Assembly: GCF_900104415.1 (NCBI RefSeq)
Contig: NZ_FMXR01000007.1
Coordinates: 124,001 to 188,000, forward strand
Direction of reading: 5' to 3'
Length of the DNA stretch: 64,000 bases
Origin: Eubacterium oxidoreducens
GTDB taxonomy: Bacteria > Bacillota > Clostridia > Lachnospirales > Lachnospiraceae
Below are positions 17,353 through 26,066 of the stretch, in pieces; the stretch's first letter is position 1; the number at the start of each line of letters is the position of its first letter. A program made the translations under genes and the position numbers. Below the pieces are notes generated by a model. It was not told where the DNA came from and made no database searches. It saw nothing but the letters and a program-made list of their open reading frames with translations.

Positions 17353-18351
17353 ATGAAAATTGAATCAAGTATGATTGCAATGCAATCGCAGCACGCCTAC
17401 ATGAGTTACACGTCGCAGTCACTTAACACATTTCGTGCAAATCTTCAAGACGCGAAGGATTTAGCATCGGCCAAAGCTTCCCAGCAGATAGCAGAAAATC
17501 AGGAGACGAAAAGTAGTCAGGAATCTGCGCTTATGCAGGTGCAAAAGCATTCTCTATTCTATCTGTTTGAACTTTTGTTTGCGAATCACAAGAACTGGTA
17601 TCACCAGCTTTTTAATCAGTATGCGCTAAGTTCACAGTCCATGAATTATGCCGGTGGCTACGCAAGTGCTTTTTCGAGCGGAAACTACATGATGGAGAGT
17701 TACCATTATGAGCAGGAAGTAACAACATTTTCCACAACCGGAACGGTCGTAACGGCGGATGGTCGGGAGATTTCGTTTGGGTTAAATCTTCAGATGAGTC
17801 GTAGTTTTGAAGAGTACTATCGTGAAGAAATGCAAGGCAGTCCGTTTGATTTGTGCGATCCATTGGTGATTAATTTAGACAGTGATATTGCACAGCTGAC
17901 AGATCAGACATTTTTGTTTGACCTTGATGCGGACGGAAAGCAGGAGAACATCTCGATGTTGGCAGCAGGCAGTGGTTATCTGGCGCTGGATAAAAATGGC
18001 GATGGAAAGATTACAGATGGTCTTGAATTGTTTGGCGCAAAGAGCCAGGATGGATTTGCAGATCTTGCAGCTTATGATGAAGATCAAAATGGATGGATCG
18101 ATGAGAATGATGCCGTCTTTTCCAAGCTGAAGATTTGGGCCAAGGATGCATCCGGCAATGACATCTTGTATAGTCTTAAAGAAAAAGGTGTCGGAGCGAT
18201 CGGGCTTGCCAATGTGTCTACCGATTTTACCGAGCGCAGTGCTTCGAAGGTGAATGGTGCCATCAGATCTAGTGGAATTTTCTTGTATGAGACAGGAGGA
18301 GTCGGCAGTGTTCAACACGTTGATGTTGCAAAATATGCAAGCATAGCTTGA
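17353..18351 (+). CDS. EF-hand-type calcium-loop protein of unknown function
   Basis: A 332-residue protein. The ATG at 17353 lies eight bases after AAAGGAG; the open frame extends to 17236, but the extra stretch looks non-coding. The N-terminus (MKIESSMIAMQSQHAYMSY) is the hallmark of a family of signal-less bacterial proteins that I recognise by pattern but cannot name. Three Asp-rich calcium-type loops are visible: DLDADGKQE (about 190), DKNGDGKIT (about 213) and DEDQNGWIDENDA (about 238). A domain GREISFGLNLQMSRSF precedes them. The role is unknown; family members often sit among motility or surface genes, which are not seen here. Confidence 0.7.
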   Translation: MKIESSMIAMQSQHAYMSYTSQSLNTFRANLQDAKDLASAKASQQIAENQETKSSQESALMQVQKHSLFYLFELLFANHKNWYHQLFNQYALSSQSMNYAGGYASAFSSGNYMMESYHYEQEVTTFSTTGTVVTADGREISFGLNLQMSRSFEEYYREEMQGSPFDLCDPLVINLDSDIAQLTDQTFLFDLDADGKQENISMLAAGSGYLALDKNGDGKITDGLELFGAKSQDGFADLAAYDEDQNGWIDENDAVFSKLKIWAKDASGNDILYSLKEKGVGAIGLANVSTDFTERSASKVNGAIRSSGIFLYETGGVGSVQHVDVAKYASIA

Positions 18352-18362
18352 GGCTAAGGGAG

Positions 18363-18412
18363 AAAGGAGCTGTCGCTTAAGATGATAAATCGTCTTGGCG
18401 AGGCTCCTTTTT
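18363..18412 (+). terminator. Terminator after the EF-hand protein gene
   Basis: Outer stem AAAGGAGC / GCTCCTTT with inner paired segments (AAGATGAT / ATCGTCTT), ending in TTTTT. Confidence 0.82.
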
Positions 18413-18486
18413 CCTTGCCGAAATCGTTGCCGCAAAATCCCAAAAAGGTTATGATAGATACAGAATAGTTATGGGAGAAGATGCAT

Positions 18487-20088
18487 ATGAAAATACAATT
18501 TATCGGAGCTGATCATGAGGTAACGGGAAGCTGTCATTTCCTGGAAGTTGGAGGAAAGCATTTGCTTGTGGACTGCGGTATGGAGCAGGGCGCAGAACTG
18601 TATGTGAATCAAGAGATTCCGGTGAATCCGTCGATGATTGATGCCATATTGATTACGCATGCACATATTGATCATTCCGGATTGCTGCCATTGATTTACA
18701 GTCGAGGATTCCGCGGGAAGATCTTCGCCACGGAAGCTACGACCAACCTATGCAGTATTATGTTAAGAGACAGTGCGCATATCCAGATGTTTGAGGCTGA
18801 GTGGAAGAATCGCAAGGCAAAGCGTTCGGGTAAGCCGCAGATTGAGCCTATGTATACGCTAGAAGATGCAGCAAATGTTATGAACAAATTTGTGCCTTGT
18901 GATTATAATCATCGCATTGAAGTCTTCGAGGGAGTCGAAATTAATTTTGTAGATGCCGGACATTTGCTTGGGTCATCAAGCATTGAGGTGTGGCTGACAG
19001 AGGGTGAAGAAACAAGAAAGCTTGTTTTTTCCGGAGATATTGGAAATGAAACCAAGCCCTTAATTCGTAACCCGCAGATGGTTGATGACGCAGATATTGT
19101 GATTATGGAGTCCACTTACGGAGATAAGAATCACGGAGCAAGAGTGGATTACAGCATTGCACTGGCAAATACCATTCGTAATACATTTTCTAGAGGAGGG
19201 AACCTGGTTATTCCGGCATTTTCTGTAGGACGAACGCAGGAACTGCTCTATTTCATAAGAAAGATAAAGACGGAGAATCGACTGCCGGAGTATGAAGGTT
19301 TTCAGGTGTATATCGACTCGCCGCTTGCAGTGGAAGCAACCGGCATTTTTCAAAAGAGCGTTTCGCAGTGTTTTGACGAGGAGGCACTTGAGCTTGTCAA
19401 CAGTGGTATCAACCCGATCTCATTTCCGGGGCTTGTAACGGCATCAAGTGCAGAAGAATCAAAGGCCATAAATTTTCTAAAAAAGCCGGTGATTATTATC
19501 TCGGCGTCCGGTATGTGCGAAGCCGGTCGTATCCGACATCATTTAAAACACAATTTATGGAGGCCGGAGTCTACGATTTTGTTTGTAGGATATCAGGTTC
19601 CGGGAACGCTAGGGCATATGTTGTTAAATGGCGCTAAAGAGGTGAAGCTGTTCGGGGAAAATATTCATGTTCAGGCGCAGATTTTGAATCTTCCGGGAAT
19701 ATCCGGTCATGCGGATCAAGAGCATTTGCTTGAGTGGGTGAATCATATTTCACCAAAACCGAAGAAGGTATTTGTGGTACATGGTGAAGATGAAGTTGTG
19801 GAAAGCTTTTCAAAGCTGCTTTCTAAGGACGGATTTGATGCCTATGCGCCGTATAGCGGCGACGCATTTGATTTGGTAACTCTAGAACAGGTCAGCTATG
19901 GAAGTAAGGAGAAGATAAAGGTTACTAAGAAAGCGTCTTCAAAGGCTTCAAGTAATGCATTTGCCAGATTGTTGGCAGCAGGAGAACGGCTGCTTAGCGT
20001 GATTAAAAAATGCGAAGGCAGACCAAACAAAGAATTAGGTCAATTTGCCGACCAGATAAATTCTCTTGCAGATAAATGGGAAAAATAA
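18487..20088 (+). CDS. Beta-CASP metallo-beta-lactamase nuclease (RNA-specificity domain)
   Basis: A 533-residue MBL-fold protein. Zinc ligands are visible in H58-x-H60-x-D62-H63, in DAGHLLGSSS and in SGDIG. The beta-CASP part carries ESTYGD, GRTQELLYF, IISASGMCEAGR and the final SGHADQ. This family includes CPSF73/YSH1-like ribonucleases, so RNA cleavage is the likely activity. The C-terminus adds a lysine-rich tail of about 60 residues. The ATG at 18487 is preferred to 18481 because GGGAG would be only three bases from the latter. Confidence 0.88.
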   Translation: MKIQFIGADHEVTGSCHFLEVGGKHLLVDCGMEQGAELYVNQEIPVNPSMIDAILITHAHIDHSGLLPLIYSRGFRGKIFATEATTNLCSIMLRDSAHIQMFEAEWKNRKAKRSGKPQIEPMYTLEDAANVMNKFVPCDYNHRIEVFEGVEINFVDAGHLLGSSSIEVWLTEGEETRKLVFSGDIGNETKPLIRNPQMVDDADIVIMESTYGDKNHGARVDYSIALANTIRNTFSRGGNLVIPAFSVGRTQELLYFIRKIKTENRLPEYEGFQVYIDSPLAVEATGIFQKSVSQCFDEEALELVNSGINPISFPGLVTASSAEESKAINFLKKPVIIISASGMCEAGRIRHHLKHNLWRPESTILFVGYQVPGTLGHMLLNGAKEVKLFGENIHVQAQILNLPGISGHADQEHLLEWVNHISPKPKKVFVVHGEDEVVESFSKLLSKDGFDAYAPYSGDAFDLVTLEQVSYGSKEKIKVTKKASSKASSNAFARLLAAGERLLSVIKKCEGRPNKELGQFADQINSLADKWEK

Positions 20089-20152
20089 CGAAAAAGATAG
20101 GCGTTTAACCAATCTTTTTGGAGGGCGAAATGCCCTTGCGTATCTTTTCATT
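20089..20152 (+). terminator. Possible terminator after the beta-CASP gene
   Basis: AAAAAGATAGGCG can pair with TGCGTATCTTTT across a small GGGC-GAAAT-GCCC hairpin. The pairing is imperfect. Confidence 0.45.
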
Positions 20153-20208
20153 AAAATGGTTTTGTGCTAACATGAAACAAAGAAAGTCAAGCAAAAGGCG
20201 GGATATCT

Positions 20209-20775
20209 ATGAAAGATCGAATTGACCAGAGAGATTTTTTGCACAGCATGCATAGCTCGGTAATTAAATATTGGAATGTCAACTTTGAGCCGGAGGAAGA
20301 AGAGACGAGGGAACTTCCGGAAGCGGAACAAGAGGTTCATTATAATGAAGTGACCGGTAAGGCAGAGCCACCTTCCGCGCTCTATGGACAGAAGAAGGAT
20401 GAGATGGAAGCCGAGGCGCTTGCGATTTATGAACGGTTGCAAAATGAAGCGGCTGCGGACGAAGCGGCAAAGGAAAAAGAGATTGCGGATTTGCTTGCAC
20501 AAAATAATGAAGAAGAGATTCATTATAATGAGGTGACCGGTAAGGCAGAACCACCATCGGCACTGTATGGCCAAAAGAGAGATGAGATGGAAGCGGATGC
20601 GCTTGCAATCTATGAACGCTTGCAAAACGAAGCGGCTGCGGATGAAGCAGCAAAGGAAAAGGAGATTGCCGATCTTATTGCTGCTGGTGCACAACAAGAA
20701 GAAGTGCCGGATGAGGTCGCCAAGGAAGAGGCATTGTTTATGGATATGCCTGAGGCAGAAGAAATACAAGAATAG
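20209..20775 (+). CDS. Hypothetical protein built on a 61-residue tandem repeat
   Basis: A 188-residue acidic protein with no signal peptide. Residues 44-104 and 105-about 160 are near-identical units opening HYNEVTGKAEPPSALYGQK and continuing with a strongly helical Glu/Ala-rich stretch (AIYERLQNEAAADEAAKEKE). A unique N-terminus (MKDRIDQRDFLHSMHSSVIK) and an acidic C-terminus flank them. It lies 12 bases before argS, so it may be translated with it. The function is unknown; the helical repeats suggest a coiled-coil or scaffold. A weak upstream AAAAGGCGGG site supports the start. Confidence 0.7.
   Translation: MKDRIDQRDFLHSMHSSVIKYWNVNFEPEEEETRELPEAEQEVHYNEVTGKAEPPSALYGQKKDEMEAEALAIYERLQNEAAADEAAKEKEIADLLAQNNEEEIHYNEVTGKAEPPSALYGQKRDEMEADALAIYERLQNEAAADEAAKEKEIADLIAAGAQQEEVPDEVAKEEALFMDMPEAEEIQE
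20335..20700 (+). repeat. Tandem duplication, period 183 bases, inside a coding region
   Basis: Two in-frame copies begin at about 20335 and 20518. The encoded residues are almost identical, while several third-codon positions differ, so the duplication is not brand new and the protein sequence appears to be kept. Confidence 0.85.
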
Positions 20776-20787
20776 AGGATATAGAGC

Positions 20788-22554
20788 ATGAAATATTTAT
20801 TGGATTTAATCGGAAATGAGATACAGGCTGCTTTTGCAGCCTGTGGTTATGATACTACATATGCAAAGGCTACGATTTCTAACCGTCCTGATCTTTGTGA
20901 ATTTCAGTGTAATGGTGCGATGCCACTTGCTAAGTCAGCGCATAAGGCTCCGATTATGATTGCGGAGGAGATTGCGCAAAGACTTAAAGAAAGTGTTTTG
21001 TTTGAAACGGTTGAAGCAGTAAAACCGGGATTTTTGAATCTGCGCCTGAATAAGGAGGCTCTTAGCGAATATCTTTCGAATATTGCGAAGGACGAGAAGC
21101 TCGGTGTCAATGCACCGGAAAAAGTCAAAAAAATCATGATTGATTATGGTGGACCGAATGTAGCCAAGCCTCTTCATGTTGGTCATCTTCGTTCTGCGAT
21201 TATCGGAGAAAGCGTAAAGCGTTTGGGACGTTATGTAGGTCATGAGATGATTGGAGATGTACATCTTGGAGACTGGGGACTTCAGATGGGCCTGATTATC
21301 ACAGAGCTGAAAGAGCGCAAACCGGATCTTGTTTATTTTGATGAAAATTATGAGGGCGAATATCCAAGCGAAGCACCATTTACTATATCGGAGCTTGAGG
21401 AAATCTATCCGACAGCTTCCGCGAAATCAAAGGAAGATGAGAAATATAAAGAAGCAGCGATGCAGGCAACCTATGAGCTGCAGCATGGAAGACGCGGTTA
21501 CCAGGCAGTGCTTGCACATATTTTGGATGTTTCTGTAACGGATCTTAAGAAGAATTATGAGAATCTGAAGGTTTCTTTTGATTTGTGGAAAGGAGAATCC
21601 GACGCTCAGCCATACATAGCAGATATGGCTAAGAAAATGCAAGAGGATGGATATGCTTATTCTTCGGAAGGAGCACTTGTTGTGGATGTTAAGGAAGAGA
21701 CAGATGCAAAGGAGATTCCGCCATGTATGATTCTAAAATCAGACGGAGCTTCCTTGTATACGACAACAGATCTTGCAACACTTGTTTGGCGGCAACAAGA
21801 TTACCAACCGGATCAGGTAATCTATGTTGTGGACAAGCGACAGGAACTTCATTTTGTACAGGTGTTTAGATGTGCGAAAAAGACCAAAATTGTACCGGAG
21901 GATATGGAGCTTACGTTCCTAGGATTTGGTACGATGAATGGTAAGGATGGAAAGCCGTTTAAGACCAGAGAAGGCGGAGTTATGCGTCTTGAGAATCTGG
22001 TAGCGGATACCAATAAAGAAATGTATCGTAAGATTGTAGAAGGTGGTAAGGTACCGCAAGAGGAGGCGGATCAGACTTCTAAGACGGTTGCGCTTGCGGC
22101 AATCAAATACGGCGATTTATCGAATCAGGCATCGAAGGATTATGTCTTTGATGTAGATCGCTTTACTTCTTTTGAGGGAAATACCGGACCATATATTTTG
22201 TATACCATGGTTCGTATCAAGTCTATTATGAAGAAATATCAAGAACAGGGCGGCAAGGTGGAATGCGGCAATATCATGCCGGCCAAGACGGAGGCTCAAA
22301 AGTCTCTGATGCTGATTTTAGCTCGTTGGAATGAGGTTGTGGAAAATGCATTTGCAGACCTTGCACCACATAAGATTTGTGCCTATATCTATGAAGTGGC
22401 AAATGCATTGAATCATTTTTATCATGAGACCTCGATTATGGGCGAAGAAGATGAAACCAAGAAGGCAGGATATATCCGGTTATTGAATCTAACCCTAAAG
22501 GTGCTCGAAGATGGTATTGAAATTCTGGGATTTGAAGCACCGGAGAGGATGTAG
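20788..22554 (+). CDS. argS: Arginyl-tRNA synthetase
   Basis: A 588-residue class Ia aminoacyl-tRNA synthetase that charges tRNA-Arg. Visible are the N-terminal Add-1-type domain (to about 110), the HIGH-type signature in KPLHVGHLRSAIIG, the Arg-specific GDVHLGDWGLQMG, and the C-terminal helical anticodon domain (EVANALNHFYHETSI). The KMSKS motif is degenerate (FKTREGG), as in many ArgRS. The start follows GAGGATATAGAGC. Confidence 0.96.
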   Translation: MKYLLDLIGNEIQAAFAACGYDTTYAKATISNRPDLCEFQCNGAMPLAKSAHKAPIMIAEEIAQRLKESVLFETVEAVKPGFLNLRLNKEALSEYLSNIAKDEKLGVNAPEKVKKIMIDYGGPNVAKPLHVGHLRSAIIGESVKRLGRYVGHEMIGDVHLGDWGLQMGLIITELKERKPDLVYFDENYEGEYPSEAPFTISELEEIYPTASAKSKEDEKYKEAAMQATYELQHGRRGYQAVLAHILDVSVTDLKKNYENLKVSFDLWKGESDAQPYIADMAKKMQEDGYAYSSEGALVVDVKEETDAKEIPPCMILKSDGASLYTTTDLATLVWRQQDYQPDQVIYVVDKRQELHFVQVFRCAKKTKIVPEDMELTFLGFGTMNGKDGKPFKTREGGVMRLENLVADTNKEMYRKIVEGGKVPQEEADQTSKTVALAAIKYGDLSNQASKDYVFDVDRFTSFEGNTGPYILYTMVRIKSIMKKYQEQGGKVECGNIMPAKTEAQKSLMLILARWNEVVENAFADLAPHKICAYIYEVANALNHFYHETSIMGEEDETKKAGYIRLLNLTLKVLEDGIEILGFEAPERM

Positions 22555-22560
22555 GGAACG

Positions 22561-22640
22561 AAAACGATTGCGTTTTTGGTATGGAAAAGAGAATCGGGTT
22601 TGCGACGGAGAAGATTCAGCGCGTACCCGATTCTTTTATA
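22561..22640 (+). terminator. Terminator region after argS
   Basis: AAACG-ATTG-CGTTTTT forms a short hairpin at 22562-22577. A second stem, GAGAATCGGGT with ACCCGATTCTTTT, closes a 25-base loop. Confidence 0.55.
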
Positions 22641-22666
22641 CATATTGGGGGAAGGATGATCAGTGT

Positions 22667-24382
22667 ATGAATGAGATTGTGAGAAAAATTGAGCAGGGAG
22701 ATTATGACGAAGCCCAAATTGCGCTTGAAGCGTATATGGAAGAACATCCATTTACTGCGGATATTGCAGTTTTGGGTGCGACAATTGCTGAGGGGCAAGG
22801 GCAAAAAGAGGAGATGTTTGCCTGTATTCGGCTAGGACTGGAATCTCATCCGGATAATTATGAATTGTATTATCTGATGGGAAATTATTATCGATATGAG
22901 AATCCACGAGTGGCACTTCTATACTATAAGCTTTCGGTATCGCTTTGCAATTGCCGGGATGATAAGGAATTTTTGCAGGAGACTTATGATGCATATCTAA
23001 AAGAGAGCGGGGAAAAGCCTCCTCAAACGACAATTCTTTATCTGACACATGATTCTGAGCAATCAATCAAAAGCTCGATGAAAGCATTAGAAGAAAATAT
23101 TGATGTGCATAAGACGGAGGTTATTGCAATTGATAACGGGTCGACGGACAAAAGTGTAGAAATACTAAAGAAGTATCCGTTTGTAACGGTGATAGAAAAT
23201 GAACACCCTGTGGGAATTGCAAAGTGTATCAATCAAGGAATCAAAAAAGCGCAAAAAGAGCATGACATATATCTGATTCAGGCAGAGTTTCGGCTGACGA
23301 AAAACAGCTTTCAGATGCTTCAGATTGGTGCATATGCAAATGAAAAAATTGGTGCAGCAGGTTCTGTCTCCAATCATTTTGTAAATTACCAGGGAGATAC
23401 GAATCTATATGCAGATGAGCAAAAAAGCCAAAGACAAAACATTCCGGCAAAGAATTATTATGAAGTAAAGACGTATCTGGCACTTTTTTCGTTATATCTG
23501 AAAAGAGAAGTCATCGATAAGATTGGTGGATTTGATGAGTCACTTGAGCCGGCGGGGAATGTAGATGAGGACTATGGAATTCGAATTTTAAAGGCCGGTT
23601 ATCAAAATTATTTATGTTATAACAGCTATGTTTATCGGCTTTCAAAGGATGATACGGGATCGGTTATCCGTGATTGGAAGTATGAGCCGGGACAGTATAG
23701 GTCGTTTCGGGAAAAATGGGGATTTTTAGCGGAATATTTTAGTGCTTCGAGAGAAGATCTGATGATGCTGATTAATCGTCAAAGAGAGGAAGAAATTCAT
23801 TTTCTGGAAGTGGGATGTACTAGCGGTGAGACACTTTGCAGGTTGCAATATCTCTATCCGAATGCAAGTGTTTATGGCGTAGAACTAAATGAGCAGGTTG
23901 CGAAGATTGGAGCTTGTAAGACGAATATTTTGTGCGGAAATATTGAGAGTATGGAACTTCCTTATGAAAAGGGATATTTTGATTATATTATTTTTGGGGA
24001 TGTGCTTGAACATCTGGCATATCCGGAAGAAACCCTTATTCGAATGAAGGATTATCTAAAAGAGGGAGGCTGTATTTTGACAAGTATTCCGAATCTTTTA
24101 CATGGAGATGTGCTTTATGATTTGTTGCGAGGTAATTTTACATATCGGGAATATGGAATTTTAGACCGGACACATCTGCGCTTTTTTACGGAAAAGGAAA
24201 TCTTTCGAATGTTTGCTCGTTGCGGATACGAGATAGATGCATTGCTTACGACAAAGACGAGGCAAAATCCGACGGATAATCATCTGGAATTTTTTAAAGC
24301 ACTTTTTGAGATTGCGGAAGTTAGCATAACTAAAAATCAAGTGAATACATTTCAATATCTTGTTCGGGCAAGAAAAAAATGA
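22667..24382 (+). CDS. Bifunctional glycosyltransferase (GT2) - methyltransferase with TPR-like N-terminus
   Basis: A 571-residue protein starting at the ATG with GGGGAAGGA upstream; the open frame to 22511 overlaps argS and is ignored. Residues 1-110 are helical and TPR-like. Residues about 120-340 are a GT2-type domain (TTILYLTHDSEQSI, AIDNGSTDKSVEIL, and acceptor-side GGFDESL...DEDYGIRI). Residues about 375-520 are a class I SAM methyltransferase (HFLEVGCTSGETL, FGDVLEHL, LDRTHLRFFT). Such fusions decorate cell-surface glycans or glycoproteins in the cytoplasm. The sugar and acceptor are unknown. Confidence 0.8.
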   Translation: MNEIVRKIEQGDYDEAQIALEAYMEEHPFTADIAVLGATIAEGQGQKEEMFACIRLGLESHPDNYELYYLMGNYYRYENPRVALLYYKLSVSLCNCRDDKEFLQETYDAYLKESGEKPPQTTILYLTHDSEQSIKSSMKALEENIDVHKTEVIAIDNGSTDKSVEILKKYPFVTVIENEHPVGIAKCINQGIKKAQKEHDIYLIQAEFRLTKNSFQMLQIGAYANEKIGAAGSVSNHFVNYQGDTNLYADEQKSQRQNIPAKNYYEVKTYLALFSLYLKREVIDKIGGFDESLEPAGNVDEDYGIRILKAGYQNYLCYNSYVYRLSKDDTGSVIRDWKYEPGQYRSFREKWGFLAEYFSASREDLMMLINRQREEEIHFLEVGCTSGETLCRLQYLYPNASVYGVELNEQVAKIGACKTNILCGNIESMELPYEKGYFDYIIFGDVLEHLAYPEETLIRMKDYLKEGGCILTSIPNLLHGDVLYDLLRGNFTYREYGILDRTHLRFFTEKEIFRMFARCGYEIDALLTTKTRQNPTDNHLEFFKALFEIAEVSITKNQVNTFQYLVRARKK

Positions 24383-24410
24383 GAACATTGATGCAGGAGG
24401 AAGAATCTAA

Positions 24411-25334
24411 ATGGAGGAAATGATTGATATTTATAATGAACAAAGGCAAAAGACATCCTTACAATTGCCGAGAAAATCAAAGCTGAAAAAAGGACAGTTT
24501 ATGTTGTACGTTCTAGCTTTGATTGAAGATTCTAAGGGAAGATACCTGATTACAAGGCGCGCTATGGATAAGAAATGGGCCGGCGGCCAGTGGGAGATTC
24601 CGGGAGGAGGAGCTGTTGCCGGGGAAACGTCTTTTGATGCGGTCTGCCGCGAGGTAAAAGAAGAAACCGGGTTAGACGTATCTGGATGCGACCCGAAAGT
24701 GATTTATTCGTACGTAAATGAAGATTTAGAGCGCGGAGATAATTATTTTGTAGATATTTATTTGCTTAAAATGGACTATGCAATTGCGGATGTCACGATT
24801 CAAGAAGAAGAAGCAATTGCAGTAAAGGCGGCCGGCTTTGATGAAATTACAAAAATTCATGAAGAAAGCGGTTTTTTGCATTATCAAAGACTGGTAGAAG
24901 CACTTAAAGGCATAGAGGAGAAAAAGAACATGTTAGTAAAGACTATAACACCACCATCTACGGACACATTGTTAACGGAAGCTAAGGCAGATATTACGGC
25001 TCCAAAATGCGGCATGTATCTGACACATTGCGGAATTGTAAGAGAAGATGCGAAGGCTAAGGTAAGAGCCGGTGCGCAAGGAACCAAGCCGGTTGTGGCA
25101 ATGGATTTTTCTTATGATGAGGCTAAGGTGAATGCAGCCATTGATGCAACGCTTAAGATGGATGGCATCTATTATGTAAAGGTCTGGCTTGCAAGTGGAA
25201 GACTTACGGTGGGTGATGATATTATGAGAGTGCTGATCGGAGGCGATATTCGTCCGCATGTGATTGATGGATTAAATGCTTTGGTCGGTGAAATCAAGAA
25301 TCATTGTGTTGAAGAAATTGAAATCTATGAATAG
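24411..25334 (+). CDS. NUDIX hydrolase - MoaE (molybdopterin synthase catalytic subunit) fusion
   Basis: A 307-residue ORF in two parts. Residues 1-165 are a NUDIX hydrolase with a complete box near residue 65 (GGGAVAGETSFDAVCREVK then EETGLD). Residues 174-307 match the clostridial MoaE family (GMYLTHCGIVRED, AMDFSYDEAKV, GIYYVKVWL, GDDIMRVLIGGDIRPHVIDG). MoaE with MoaD adds the dithiolene sulfurs of molybdopterin. Inside the ORF, AGAGGAG at 24914-24920 stands nine bases before an in-frame ATG at 24930 (M174), so free MoaE may also be made. No stop separates the parts. Confidence 0.8.
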   Translation: MEEMIDIYNEQRQKTSLQLPRKSKLKKGQFMLYVLALIEDSKGRYLITRRAMDKKWAGGQWEIPGGGAVAGETSFDAVCREVKEETGLDVSGCDPKVIYSYVNEDLERGDNYFVDIYLLKMDYAIADVTIQEEEAIAVKAAGFDEITKIHEESGFLHYQRLVEALKGIEEKKNMLVKTITPPSTDTLLTEAKADITAPKCGMYLTHCGIVREDAKAKVRAGAQGTKPVVAMDFSYDEAKVNAAIDATLKMDGIYYVKVWLASGRLTVGDDIMRVLIGGDIRPHVIDGLNALVGEIKNHCVEEIEIYE

Positions 25335-25461
25335 AGCATTATTATATGGAATCGTCAATGTGAACAAAATATAAACGGGAAACTATTTTTGATTGTGCAG
25401 TTTCCTGAGAAGGTTAGAAAAACTGGTAAAAAGTACATATGCAAATAGGAATAAAGGGGTG

Positions 25462-25490
25462 TTTACAGCGATTTTTGGCTAGTGTAGAAT
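25462..25490 (+). promoter_or_regulatory. Sigma-A promoter for the 25546 gene
   Basis: TTTACA (25462-25467) and TAGAAT (25485-25490) with a 17-base spacer, 56 bases before the start codon. The rest of the gap from 25335 has a GGAAACT/AGTTTCC hairpin near 25380-25405 and nothing else clear. Confidence 0.65.
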
Positions 25491-25545
25491 AGCATCTGTT
25501 GAAAATTTTAGTTGAGGAAATAAGATTGTAAAAGAGGATTGGAAG

Positions 25546-25899
25546 ATGATTAAGCCAACAGCTGTTATTTCTATGAGGAAAGACAAGGACAATGCACTTT
25601 TTAAAGTTGCACTTACAGAGATTCCACATCGTTTTGTGAGTAAAGCAAGACGTCTTGATCTCGAAGGATTTGCCCAAGAGCGTTTTTCGTGCTTGGTGAA
25701 TATGGAGTATTTTTCAGGTTTTTCGATTATAACGAATCAAGAGTATAGCTATGCACCTAAGGGGCAGTTAATCTATTGTGATAAGAACGGAGAAGAGCAT
25801 TATCTTGATTGCTTACTCACAACAGGTGAACAAGAGAAAGTTTTTGAACTTTGCAGAGCCGCCTTCAAAGGTGATATTGTTTGTGAAGCAATGGTGTAA
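25546..25899 (+). CDS. Hypothetical protein, 117 residues
   Basis: I do not recognise this protein. It is soluble, with no signal peptide or transmembrane segment and no metal motif. It begins MIKPTAVISMRKDKDNALFK and contains a basic patch (RFVSKARRLDLEGFAQERF). The start is supported by AGAGGATTGGAAG. It has its own sigma-A-like promoter and a strong terminator with a very long T run, so it is a single-gene unit between the MoaE fusion and the zinc operon. Confidence 0.65.
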   Translation: MIKPTAVISMRKDKDNALFKVALTEIPHRFVSKARRLDLEGFAQERFSCLVNMEYFSGFSIITNQEYSYAPKGQLIYCDKNGEEHYLDCLLTTGEQEKVFELCRAAFKGDIVCEAMV

Positions 25900-25908
25900 T
25901 AATGGAAA

Positions 25909-25948
25909 GCATTCGCTAAGGAGCGGATGTTTTTTTTTTTTTTTTTTT
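25909..25948 (+). terminator. Terminator with a 19-T tract
   Basis: GCATTCGCT-AAGG-AGCGGATGT forms the stem (one G-T pair), followed by an uninterrupted run of 19 T (25930-25948). Confidence 0.9.
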
Positions 25949-25983
25949 CACAGATTAAATCTATTATATTTTCACATGAATAC

Positions 25984-26012
25984 TTGACAAAAAATCGGAA
26001 AACTCGTACAAT
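25984..26012 (+). promoter_or_regulatory. Strong sigma-A promoter of the zinc operon
   Basis: A consensus TTGACA (25984-25989) and TACAAT (26007-26012) with exactly 17 bases between. Transcription should start near 26019, just ahead of the Zur-like palindrome. Confidence 0.88.
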
Positions 26013-26027
26013 CGAACACGTCTAAAA

Positions 26028-26042
26028 TGCAAATCATTTGCA
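26028..26042. promoter_or_regulatory. Zur-like operator (7-1-7 palindrome)
   Basis: TGCAAAT-C-ATTTGCA is a perfect 7-1-7 palindrome, the geometry of Fur/Zur-family boxes. It lies about 9 to 23 bases after the predicted transcription start of a zinc uptake operon. Zinc-dependent repression by Zur is inferred from site geometry and gene context. Confidence 0.78.
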
Positions 26043-26066
26043 AATCTAATCAAGAGGAATATCATT

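Noticed and set aside
20335-20700. CRISPR-like or mobile repeat
   Set aside because: The two copies are adjacent, in frame and coding, with no spacers or terminal inverted repeats.
22511-22666. N-terminal extension of the GT2-methyltransferase overlapping argS
   Set aside because: It overlaps argS and a terminator-like hairpin, and its residues are basic and unlike the family. The ATG at 22667 has a good ribosome binding site.
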